NCBI GenBank assembly: GCA_036275295.1
Contig: DASUEB010000162.1
Span: 1 to 8,825 of the forward strand
DNA from: DASUEB01 sp036275295
GTDB lineage: Bacteria > Bacteroidota > Bacteroidia > Flavobacteriales_D > Luteibaculaceae
Length of the DNA stretch: 8,825 nucleotides
Direction of reading: 5' to 3'
Position 1 is the first letter of the stretch; the number at the start of each line of letters is the position of its first letter. The notes below the pieces were generated by a model. It saw only the letters and a list, made by a program, of their open reading frames with translations. It ran no database searches and had not been told where the DNA came from. Position numbers and translations under genes: made by a program. This document shows, in pieces, positions 1 to 5,812 of this stretch.

Positions 1-912
1 GGTGTAAATGGTGGAAGCGCTCTAACCTTGCGCTTTTTTGATCCCGACGAGGGTGTTATGGACTTATGGGTGAATGCGTTCTCGAACAAAGGCAAAAACA
101 TTGAACAGCGTCTGTGGGTTAGTATACCCTCTAGTGGCACTTACACGCTTTCATTCAGTAATTTGGAACCATTATTCGAAGGCTACTCCTGTGCCGTGTT
201 ATATGACTCTATTGCCGGTGAATACATCGACTTAAAAGAACAAACCTCTTACACCTTTGCATCTGATGGATATACAGGCGTTCGATTCATCCTTTACCTT
301 ACCCCCATCAAAAAAGGAAACACGCTTAAATCCTTAGATTGGGCTTCCATTAGCGATGCTCCGGTGTGCGAGTTGGGCAATAAACCCAGCCCAGTTAGCA
401 GCGAAAAAGCCAATACTTGTAATGCTTTGACCAAACAGCGAGTGGAATTGGGCAATTCGGTTTACCTCGATGCACGCTTGACAGATGCTGGGAACACCTT
501 GAATGGCGAAGTAAGTGCGTCTGAAAATTGGATGGTTGCTTGGAAATGGCAGGGTGAAATCTACCCATCTCCGTCGATTCAAATTTACAAAACGGGTGAA
601 AGTCAAGCGATTGAAGTAATTGGATATGACACCGAGCGCGCGTGTCGGGCGGGTCAATTGCTTTCGGTAAAAGGAATTTTTGATGAAGCGGCTACCGGCG
701 TGAAGATTTGGGGCGGTGAAACAGGAATCCAATACCAAAGCGAAGAAAGGGTTGAATCAATTACCGTTTATGGCCTCGATGGCAAACAAATTTGGCATAA
801 TATTGCCCCATCCCAGCGCGACCTCATATCCCTGCCGAACCAAAGGGGTGTATTCATTGTTTCCCTCAAGACAGTGAACCAGACGGTATCGAGCCGGGTT
901 TATTTGCCATGA
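1..912 (+). CDS. Secreted protein with T9SS-like C-terminal domain (5' truncated)
   Basis: The reading frame is open from the first base of the window, so this is the C-terminal 303 residues of a longer protein whose start lies outside. The early part is beta-rich, with alternating glycine/proline turns of the kind found in extracellular Bacteroidota proteins (for example SIPSSGTYTLSF, then RFILYLTP). A middle section of roughly residues 125-220 carries scattered cysteines (NTCNAL, ERACRAG) and looks like an Ig-like surface domain. The last ~50 residues (ESITVYGLDGKQIW ... RGVFIVSLKT ... SSRVYLP) resemble a type IX secretion sorting domain, which directs proteins across the outer membrane. 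The usual PNP motif at the start of that domain is not visible; IWGGETG stands in its place. The specific function is unknown. The stop overlaps the next start as ATGA, implying co-transcription. Confidence 0.8.
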   Translation, partial: GVNGGSALTLRFFDPDEGVMDLWVNAFSNKGKNIEQRLWVSIPSSGTYTLSFSNLEPLFEGYSCAVLYDSIAGEYIDLKEQTSYTFASDGYTGVRFILYLTPIKKGNTLKSLDWASISDAPVCELGNKPSPVSSEKANTCNALTKQRVELGNSVYLDARLTDAGNTLNGEVSASENWMVAWKWQGEIYPSPSIQIYKTGESQAIEVIGYDTERACRAGQLLSVKGIFDEAATGVKIWGGETGIQYQSEERVESITVYGLDGKQIWHNIAPSQRDLISLPNQRGVFIVSLKTVNQTVSSRVYLP

Positions 913-1094
913 AAAAACTAGTACTCGCCGCCTTCACAGTCATAGGAATTACCACTACCGTTCAAGCCGACCCCCTACCAGAGGGCGAACCCGTTGAGGC
1001 TCCTCTGGATGGCGGATTGATCTCCGCTCTGGGGGGAGCTGCTGTAGTGGGTTATCGCTACATTACTCGGACGAAAGAAAAAAATGAAAAATAA
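909..1094 (+). CDS. Small exported protein with PID-CTERM-like sorting tail
   Basis: This 61-residue protein has a clear N-terminal signal peptide (MKKLVLAAFTVIGITTTVQA, probable cleavage before DPLPEG). A short acidic/proline linker follows, then APLDGG, a small hydrophobic stretch (LISALGGAAVVGY) and a basic tail (RTKEKNEK). This is the architecture of the short Bacteroidota proteins described as having a PID-CTERM protein-sorting domain: a P-[IL]-D-G-G motif, one membrane-spanning segment and a positive tail. Almost nothing lies between signal peptide and sorting tail, so the protein is essentially a signal plus an anchor. The ATG lies in an ATGA overlap with the upstream secreted-protein gene, so translation is probably coupled. 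The assignment rests on my recognition of the motif; the function is not known. Confidence 0.72.
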   Translation: MKKLVLAAFTVIGITTTVQADPLPEGEPVEAPLDGGLISALGGAAVVGYRYITRTKEKNEK

Positions 1095-1392
1095 GAACTT
1101 TGTAGCGCTATTTAGGTGGGTTGCGGTAGCTGAAGGGATAAGCTACTTGATGCTATTTGCTGTAAGTATGCCCTTGAAATACATTTGGGGCATAGGCCAA
1201 CCCAACAAGGTAATTGGCATTGCTCACGGCTTATTGTTTGTGGTTTATTTGATGATGTTGCCCGAATTGAGGAATGTGCTTCGCTTAAACGGAAAGGCAA
1301 TGTTTTGGTTAATCATTGCCTCGTTCCTACCCTTTGGCACGTTTGTGGGCAACAAACGCGTGATTGAGCCCGCGGAGCAAAGTATCAACTGA
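1084..1392 (+). CDS. DUF3817-type integral membrane protein
   Basis: This 102-residue hydrophobic protein has about three membrane helices: near residues 9-28 (WVAVAEGISYLMLFAVSMPL), 41-60 (KVIGIAHGLLFVVYLMMLPE) and 72-90. The pattern FRWVAVAEG ... MPLKY ... IAHGLLFVVY is characteristic of the DUF3817 family of small bacterial inner-membrane proteins of unknown role. The length fits that family. The start ATG is in an A-rich stretch and overlaps the preceding small gene by 11 bases in another frame. No closer start keeps the conserved N-terminus, so I keep this ATG. It is probably the last gene of the cluster that begins upstream of the window. No convincing terminator follows before the rpsA promoter. 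Confidence 0.85.
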   Translation: MKNKNFVALFRWVAVAEGISYLMLFAVSMPLKYIWGIGQPNKVIGIAHGLLFVVYLMMLPELRNVLRLNGKAMFWLIIASFLPFGTFVGNKRVIEPAEQSIN

Positions 1393-1413
1393 GCTCAAAA
1401 ATCACACTCTCAC

Positions 1414-1442
1414 TTGTATATGAGATAATTTCCCTATCTTTG
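1414..1442 (+). promoter_or_regulatory. Bacteroidota-type promoter of rpsA
   Basis: TATCTTTG at 1435-1442 is a full match to the Bacteroidota -7 consensus TAnnTTTG. A TTG at 1414-1416 lies 18 bases upstream, a reasonable distance for the -33 element. Transcription would start near 1447-1450, leaving a leader of about 75-80 bases before the rpsA ATG. A short inverted repeat, TCTCA (1408-1412) and TGAGA (1421-1425), flanks the -33 element and could be a protein-binding site, but it is too short to be sure. Confidence 0.7.
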
Positions 1443-1461
1443 CCCCTCAAAAAATGGCAGG

Positions 1462-1499
1462 GGTGGCACTGTCTATTCTAACAACTCCTAACAGTCACC
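1462..1499 (+). promoter_or_regulatory. Stem-loop in the rpsA leader
   Basis: In the untranslated leader, GGTG (1462-1465) plus ACTGT (1468-1472) can pair with ACAGT (1491-1495) plus CACC (1496-1499). This gives a 9-bp stem with a 2-base GC bulge and an 18-base, pyrimidine/A-rich loop. It ends 26 bases before the start codon, where no Shine-Dalgarno sequence is present. Upstream, CCCCT (1443-1447) is complementary to AGGGG (1459-1463), which overlaps the 5' side of this stem, so two exclusive folds are possible if transcription starts early enough. S1 represses its own synthesis in other bacteria by binding its mRNA leader; that this hairpin does the same is inference. Confidence 0.5.
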
Positions 1500-1525
1500 G
1501 GTAGGATACAAGTATTACGGCACAC

Positions 1526-3310
1526 ATGGCCATTTACAAAACCATTACTCCCAACCAAGATTTTGACTGGGACAAATTCGAAAACGGAACCGAATCATTG
1601 GCGCAGAGCACGCTCGCTACCATGGATACGCAGTACGAATCGACCCTTACTTCTATCAACGAGAAAGAAGTAATCAACGGTACCGTTGTAGCGATTACCA
1701 AAAAAGAGGTAGTTGTAAACGTAGGGTACAAATCAGAAGGGATCATCGCCCTATCGGAATTCCGTTACAACCCAGACTTGAAGGTTGGAGATGTAATTCC
1801 TGTTTACGTAGAATGTCAGGAAGACAAAAACGGTCAGTTGATCATTTCTCACAAAACAGCCAGAACCTATTCGGCTTGGTCGAATGTCAACTCTGCTTTG
1901 GAGAACAACGAAATCGTAAAAGGATATGTGAAGTGTCGCACCAAAGGTGGTCTTATTGTTGATGTATTTGGTCTTGAGGCTTTCTTGCCCGGATCTCAAA
2001 TCGACGTTAAACCCATCCGCGACTACGATATTTACGTGGGCAAGACCATGGAGTTCAAAGTGGTTAAAATCAACCACGAATTTAAGAACGTGGTGGTTTC
2101 TCACAAAGCTCTTATCGAGGCTGAGTTGGAAGAGCAGAAGCGCCAAATCATTGGTGGCCTTGAGAAAGGTCAGGTATTGGAAGGTACGGTTAAAAACATC
2201 ACTTCTTACGGTGTATTCATCGACTTGGGTGGTGTTGACGGTCTTATCCACATCACTGATCTTAGCTGGGGTCGCATCAACCATCCTGAAGAAATCGTGG
2301 AATTGGATTCTAAGATTCAGGTGGTTATCCTTGACTTCGATGACGACAAGAAGAGAATTGCGCTGGGATTGAAACAACTACAGGCTCACCCATGGGATTC
2401 TTTGGACACCAACCTAAACGTAGGCGACAAAGTAAAAGGCAAAGTAGTGGTTCTAGCCGACTACGGTGCATTTGTTGAGATTGCTGCCGGTGTTGAAGGT
2501 TTGATCCACGTATCGGAAATGAGCTGGAGCCAGCACTTGCGCTCTGCCCAAGATTTCTTGAAAGTAGGCGACGAAGTAGAGGCCGTTATCTTGACCTTGG
2601 ATCGCGAAGACCGCAAAATGTCGCTTGGTATCAAGCAACTTATGCCAGATCCCTGGACTGAAATCGAAACCAAGTATCCAGTTAGCTCGAAACACAATGC
2701 AACCGTTCGCAACTTCACCAACTTCGGTGTATTCTGCGAATTGGAAGAAGGTATCGATGGTTTGATTCACATCTCTGATCTAAGCTGGTCAAAGAAAATT
2801 AAGCATCCATCAGAATTCTGCAACGTGGGCGACAAAATGGAGGTTATTGTTCTTGAAGTAGACAAAGAAAACCGCCGTCTTTCGCTTGGTCACAAGCAGT
2901 TGGAAGAAAACCCATGGGATGTATTTGAGACCATTTTTGAGGTGGGTACCGTTCACAACGGAACCATTATTGCCTTGGACGGAAGCTCTGCCACCATTGC
3001 ACTTCCTTACGGTGTTGAAGGATACTGCTCAATCAAACAACTGAAGAAAGAAGACGGTTCTAAGGCCGCGCTTGAAGAAAGCCTTGACTTCAAAGTGGTT
3101 GAGTTCAACAAAGACGCTAAGAAAATCGTAGTATCACACACCCGCACTTACGAAGAAGGAGCTGATGAGCCTAAGAAAAAAGGCAAACCAACCGGTGGTA
3201 AGTCTAACGATGTGAAAGCCAACAACGAGAAACTTGAGAAAACTACCTTAGGTGACTTGGATGTTCTGTCACAGTTGAAAGCTGACATGGAGAACAAAGA
3301 GAAGAAGTAA
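1526..3310 (+). CDS. rpsA: 30S ribosomal protein S1
   Basis: Ribosomal protein S1 binds mRNA and delivers it to the 30S subunit. This 594-residue protein contains six S1-type OB folds, near residues 48-115, 130-197, 213-283, 300-370, 385-457 and 473-540. Domains 3-5 are the most canonical, each with the G-x-F-[VIC]-[ED]-L ... G-[LV]-I-H-[IV]-S/T-[DE]-[LM]-S-W pattern. Domains 1, 2 and 6 are more divergent, as is usual, because 1 and 2 contact the ribosome. An N-terminal extension of ~45 residues and a lysine-rich tail ending in a conserved-looking TLGDLDVLSQLKADM segment follow the Bacteroidota form of S1. The ATG is preceded by an A/C-rich stretch without a Shine-Dalgarno sequence. The gene is monocistronic, bracketed by its own promoter and a strong terminator. 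Confidence 0.97.
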   Translation: MAIYKTITPNQDFDWDKFENGTESLAQSTLATMDTQYESTLTSINEKEVINGTVVAITKKEVVVNVGYKSEGIIALSEFRYNPDLKVGDVIPVYVECQEDKNGQLIISHKTARTYSAWSNVNSALENNEIVKGYVKCRTKGGLIVDVFGLEAFLPGSQIDVKPIRDYDIYVGKTMEFKVVKINHEFKNVVVSHKALIEAELEEQKRQIIGGLEKGQVLEGTVKNITSYGVFIDLGGVDGLIHITDLSWGRINHPEEIVELDSKIQVVILDFDDDKKRIALGLKQLQAHPWDSLDTNLNVGDKVKGKVVVLADYGAFVEIAAGVEGLIHVSEMSWSQHLRSAQDFLKVGDEVEAVILTLDREDRKMSLGIKQLMPDPWTEIETKYPVSSKHNATVRNFTNFGVFCELEEGIDGLIHISDLSWSKKIKHPSEFCNVGDKMEVIVLEVDKENRRLSLGHKQLEENPWDVFETIFEVGTVHNGTIIALDGSSATIALPYGVEGYCSIKQLKKEDGSKAALEESLDFKVVEFNKDAKKIVVSHTRTYEEGADEPKKKGKPTGGKSNDVKANNEKLEKTTLGDLDVLSQLKADMENKEKK

Positions 3311-3328
3311 TCTCTCAGCATACTTTAG

Positions 3329-3356
3329 AAAGGGCGACTCAGGTCGCCCTTTTTTT
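3329..3356 (+). terminator. Rho-independent terminator of rpsA
   Basis: AAAGGGCGAC (3329-3338) pairs perfectly with GTCGCCCTTT (3343-3352) around a TCAG loop, a 10-bp stem with a 7-bp GC-rich core. It is followed by an uninterrupted T run to 3356. It lies 18 bases after the rpsA stop and should end the transcript efficiently. Confidence 0.93.
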
Positions 3357-3371
3357 GTGCCCAACATTGTG

Positions 3372-3379
3372 TATTTTCG
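3372..3379 (+). promoter_or_regulatory. Candidate -7 box with almost no leader
   Basis: TATTTTCG matches TAnnTTTG at 7 of 8 positions and sits only 4 bases before the ATG at 3384. A TTTG at 3354-3357 could serve as -33 element, but the 14-base spacer is short and it lies in the terminator T tract. Some promoter must lie between the rpsA terminator and 3384 for the next gene to be expressed independently, and this is the best candidate. The transcript would be leaderless or nearly so. Confidence 0.4.
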
Positions 3380-3383
3380 ATGA

Positions 3384-4433
3384 ATGAAAAAGCTCCTCGT
3401 TCTGCTATTCACCCTACTCACCAGTCTGGTCGTCAGTGCCCATGACTCTTGTGCTACTCGATTCAGCGAATTAGAGGCCCGGCTGCTGCCTTTGGGTTTT
3501 GTAGATCAACGTCAAATTTTTCAGGAGCTGGAGGCATTTCGCAAGGCATGTGGCAAGCAAGAATTTTCGGAGCGCATAGCACTGATCCTTTCTATTGGAC
3601 TGGGTAGGTTTAAGGAAACTGACGGAAGGGCTTACCTCAATGAATACGGCGATGAGTTTATCTATCGGTTGGAGCACGAGGGCAGAAAAAATACGGCTGC
3701 TGATAACCCCTCTAAACTGCGCAAACTAGGCTATAATCCACTCCGAAGCCAGCTCGATAGCTGGGTAGCCGGCTTAGCAGAAGAAGTTTTGGGTTTTACC
3801 CGAGGCCAATCGTTTGAAACAGCCCTTCTTGCCCTTTTCAGCGGTAGAAGTTCTGAGATAACTACCTACTGGGATTGGCAGGAGGAATTGTACGAATACA
3901 TCCACCCTTTTTATCTTCGCTTGGGCAACTACATGAATTTCGGACCGGTTGATAACCAGCGCATCCCAAGCAGTGTTCGCATAGATCTGGGCATAAAAGC
4001 CAGAATAATGGGTCACTGGGGGGCCTATTTGGGATTTAGTTTTGTTCCCTTGAATAAAGCCATGTCGTACGACGTGCTTATCCGTGCCGTTAAACTTACC
4101 ACGGAGGCGAACAACCTTGGCCAGTTTAGCATTGGCCCTCGATACACCCAAAAGGTGAGCAAACGCACGTCGGTTGCGGCCAACTTTGGATTGGCCTACC
4201 AATTTTTGGATACGGATATCAAAAAATACTCCCTTCGCAACAACGAGGACAGCACTGATTTTTTCACTTCGTCCCTATCCTTTCCGGTGGTATTGGAACT
4301 GGGGCGAGATGGGAGTTATTTTGATTGGGGCGTATTTTTGGGTTATCAATTCAGTTGGTTTACCATCGACCGACGTATGTTGACCACTCTAAAACCTCAT
4401 GCCTTTTCAACCGGCCTTTACGCCCGATTTTAA
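3384..4433 (+). CDS. Predicted outer-membrane beta-barrel protein, unknown family
   Basis: This 349-residue protein begins with a clear signal peptide (MKKLLVLLFTLLTSLVVSA, cleavage near HDSC). Residues ~22-165 look mostly helical and charged. From about residue 190 to the end there are alternating amphipathic strands with aromatic residues (RIDLGIKARI, WGAYLGFSFVP, FSIGPRYTQKV, SVAANFGLAYQF, FDWGVFLGYQFSW). The protein ends in YARF, and a C-terminal phenylalanine is typical of outer-membrane barrels. I infer a periplasmic helical domain joined to an 8-12 strand barrel. I do not recognise the family and no enzyme motif is visible. The start is fixed by the signal peptide and by an in-frame TGA directly upstream (3381-3383). 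The stop shares one base with the next start (TAATG), suggesting coupled translation. Confidence 0.75.
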   Translation: MKKLLVLLFTLLTSLVVSAHDSCATRFSELEARLLPLGFVDQRQIFQELEAFRKACGKQEFSERIALILSIGLGRFKETDGRAYLNEYGDEFIYRLEHEGRKNTAADNPSKLRKLGYNPLRSQLDSWVAGLAEEVLGFTRGQSFETALLALFSGRSSEITTYWDWQEELYEYIHPFYLRLGNYMNFGPVDNQRIPSSVRIDLGIKARIMGHWGAYLGFSFVPLNKAMSYDVLIRAVKLTTEANNLGQFSIGPRYTQKVSKRTSVAANFGLAYQFLDTDIKKYSLRNNEDSTDFFTSSLSFPVVLELGRDGSYFDWGVFLGYQFSWFTIDRRMLTTLKPHAFSTGLYARF

Positions 4434-4999
4434 TGAAAGAATTATACGATTTAGAAATTACCAACCTGGCGGAATTGGTTGATTTAGCGCCCGGCTCTGT
4501 TGTTGAAAATTGCCGACTGCAAGGACTGGATTTACAGGCGGTTTCTTTAGATGGCATTCGATTTGTGGATTGCGATTTTAACACCTGCAATGTGAGTTCG
4601 GTTCGTCTTCACCAATCGGCATGGCGCGGCGTTCATTTTGAGCACTGCAAGCTGATGGGTATGCGCTGGGACACCGCAAAAAAAGAAGGTTTTGCGGTAT
4701 CATTCAAAGAATGTACACTGGACTATAGCGTGTTTGCAGGTATTGACTTAAGCAAAAGCGCATTTGTTGCGAGTTCGTTGCGGGAGGTGGCCTTTGAAGG
4801 TTGTCATCTGGCAGGGGTTGCCTTTGAGCGATGTCGGATGGCAGGGGTAGTTATTACTGGCTGCGATTTGCGAGGTGCGGACTTTAGAACGGCTGTTGAC
4901 TGGACCATACACCCTTCTGAAAATCAACTGACTGGGGCCCGATTTTACCGCGATCAACTCTGGGGCCTGCTTCAGCATTTGGATTTGGTCATTGAGTAA
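4433..4999 (+). CDS. Pentapeptide-repeat protein
   Basis: This 188-residue protein is built largely of degenerate pentapeptide repeats with consensus A/C-x-[LF]-x-x: CRLQGLDLQAVSLDGIRFVD, then CNVSSVRLHQSAWRGVHFEH, later FEGCHLAGVAFERCRMAGVV and CDLRGADF. Such repeats form a right-handed quadrilateral beta-helix. The C-terminus (DWTIHPSENQLTGARFYRDQLWGLLQHLDLVIE, residues ~156-188) resembles the non-repeat cap found in many Bacteroidota members, with an HP-x-x-N followed by a terminal amphipathic helix. Some relatives mimic DNA and protect gyrase (Qnr, McbG), but nothing here proves that role. The frame stays open upstream to 4325, but that part lies inside the barrel gene. The ATG at 4433, in a TAATG junction, is the natural start. 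Cysteines at repeat positions are unusually frequent. Confidence 0.85.
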   Translation: MKELYDLEITNLAELVDLAPGSVVENCRLQGLDLQAVSLDGIRFVDCDFNTCNVSSVRLHQSAWRGVHFEHCKLMGMRWDTAKKEGFAVSFKECTLDYSVFAGIDLSKSAFVASSLREVAFEGCHLAGVAFERCRMAGVVITGCDLRGADFRTAVDWTIHPSENQLTGARFYRDQLWGLLQHLDLVIE

Positions 5000-5257
5000 G
5001 TTCATATTTTGCTACATCCTTCGATGTTGAGCTGTTATGCGTTATTTGTTGGTTTTAAACCCCTGCTGTAACCCGTGAAAGCCTCAATTCTTGGTATCGC
5101 AGGCTTTAACCGTGTGAATGGTATACGGCAGGATTTTTAGCCTTTTTGAACATTGCCATGGCTTGGAAACACGGGCTAAACAGTGAAAAAACGAACAGGT
5201 GTCTGGATTCGGAATAAGATCGGATCAAATGTGCAAATTGGCTATATATTTGCAATC
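5000..5257 (+). promoter_or_regulatory. Non-coding, inverted-repeat-rich region upstream of pyrR
   Basis: No convincing gene lies here. Complementary segments are: TAACCCGTG (5069-5077) with CACGGGCTA (5170-5178), 8 of 9 pairing; AAAGCCT (5078-5084) with AGGCTTT (5101-5107); CCGTGT (5110-5115) with ATACGG (5123-5128), including one G-U pair; and AGGCT (5101-5105) alternatively with AGCCT (5139-5143), which runs into a T tract ending at 5147. The first three nest into one branched fold. The fourth competes with the second and looks like a weak terminator. CATTGCCATG (5151-5160) is the exact reverse complement of 5257-5266, over the pyrR start. A weak promoter-like pair, TTTG (4984-4987) and TATTTTG (5005-5011) with a 17-base spacer, could transcribe it; read-through from the pentapeptide gene could too. 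I did not find the classical Bacillus PyrR-binding loop. Confidence 0.45.
5232..5254 (+). promoter_or_regulatory. pyrR promoter box inside an inverted repeat
   Basis: TATATTTG (5245-5252) is a full match to the Bacteroidota -7 consensus. Its 3' half forms one arm of a 7-bp perfect inverted repeat, TGCAAAT (5232-5238) and ATTTGCA (5248-5254), separated by 9 bases. That looks like an operator placed to block polymerase. No good TTTG -33 element is seen at the expected distance (around 5222-5227), which fits a promoter needing activation or one that is weak. The box ends 5 bases before the first candidate pyrR ATG. Confidence 0.55.
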
Positions 5258-5812
5258 ATGGCAATGCAATCCTTAACGCTACTCAACGATCAGCAGGTAC
5301 AGCTGGCCCTGCGGCGATTAGCTCGAACCTTGGTTGAGAATCACGACCGTTTTGAACAAACCGTTTTGCTGGGATTGCAGCCCAGAGGTATCCATTTTTG
5401 CGAGCGATTAGCTGCTGAGATACGCTCTATTATTGATGCTCCGCTTCATGTGGGCAAATTAGACATCACCTTTCACCGCGACGACTTTCGCCGTCACGAG
5501 GAGCCACTCAAAGCCTCACCTACCGAAATTGACTTCTTGATAGAGGGAAAAAAAGTGATTTTGGTAGACGACGTGTTATACACGGGTCGAACGGTTCGAG
5601 CAGCCATGGACGCCATGCTGAGTTATGGCAGACCCGAGAACGTTGAACTCTGCGTCTTTATAGATCGTCGATTTAGCAGGCATCTGCCGGTTCAAGCCGA
5701 TTATGTGGGCCGACAAGTGGATAGCTTACAATCGGAAAAGGTTAGTGTAAAATGGCAGGCCACCGATGGCAAAGACGAAGTAGTTTTATTCACCAGTAAA
5801 GGCAGCATATGA
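5258..5812 (+). CDS. pyrR: PyrR: pyrimidine operon regulator / uracil phosphoribosyltransferase
   Basis: PyrR belongs to the type I phosphoribosyltransferases. In Gram-positive bacteria it binds pyr mRNA in response to UMP/UTP, and it also converts uracil and PRPP to UMP. The PRPP-binding motif VILVDDVLYTGRT is intact at residues ~100-112, the GLQPRG loop is at ~39-44, and LDITFHRDDF matches the family core. With this start the protein has 184 residues; PyrR is usually about 180. The ATG at 5264 (182 residues, MQSLTLLNDQQ) is equally plausible. A GTG at 5183 would add 25 residues with no family resemblance and would run through the promoter box, so I reject it. The stop overlaps pyrB as ATGA. 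Whether it regulates RNA in this lineage is uncertain; the enzymatic site looks complete. Confidence 0.93.
   Translation: MAMQSLTLLNDQQVQLALRRLARTLVENHDRFEQTVLLGLQPRGIHFCERLAAEIRSIIDAPLHVGKLDITFHRDDFRRHEEPLKASPTEIDFLIEGKKVILVDDVLYTGRTVRAAMDAMLSYGRPENVELCVFIDRRFSRHLPVQADYVGRQVDSLQSEKVSVKWQATDGKDEVVLFTSKGSI

Noticed and set aside
1947..2372. 141-codon same-strand frame inside rpsA
   Set aside because: It is a frame-shifted shadow with a biased, tryptophan/serine/leucine-rich translation and no recognisable family.
1751..2377. 208-codon open frame antisense to rpsA
   Set aside because: It is a shadow of the strongly conserved S1 coding frame; the translation has no signal, domain or repeat, and no start context is evident.
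4325..4432. Upstream extension of the pentapeptide-repeat gene (36 residues)
   Set aside because: It lies wholly inside the barrel gene in another frame, and the TAATG junction gives a natural start at 4433.
5051..5061. GGTTTTAAACC palindrome
   Set aside because: The arms are only 5 bp with a single central base, too short for a hairpin and too common by chance for an operator call.
5078..5107. Classical PyrR-binding loop of the Bacillus type
   Set aside because: The hairpin is present, but the conserved loop and purine bulge sequence of known PyrR sites is not found, so I report only a generic structured region.
5183..5257. GTG-initiated N-terminal extension of pyrR (25 residues)
   Set aside because: The extension does not resemble PyrR, makes the protein too long for the family, and would translate through the full-consensus TATATTTG promoter box.
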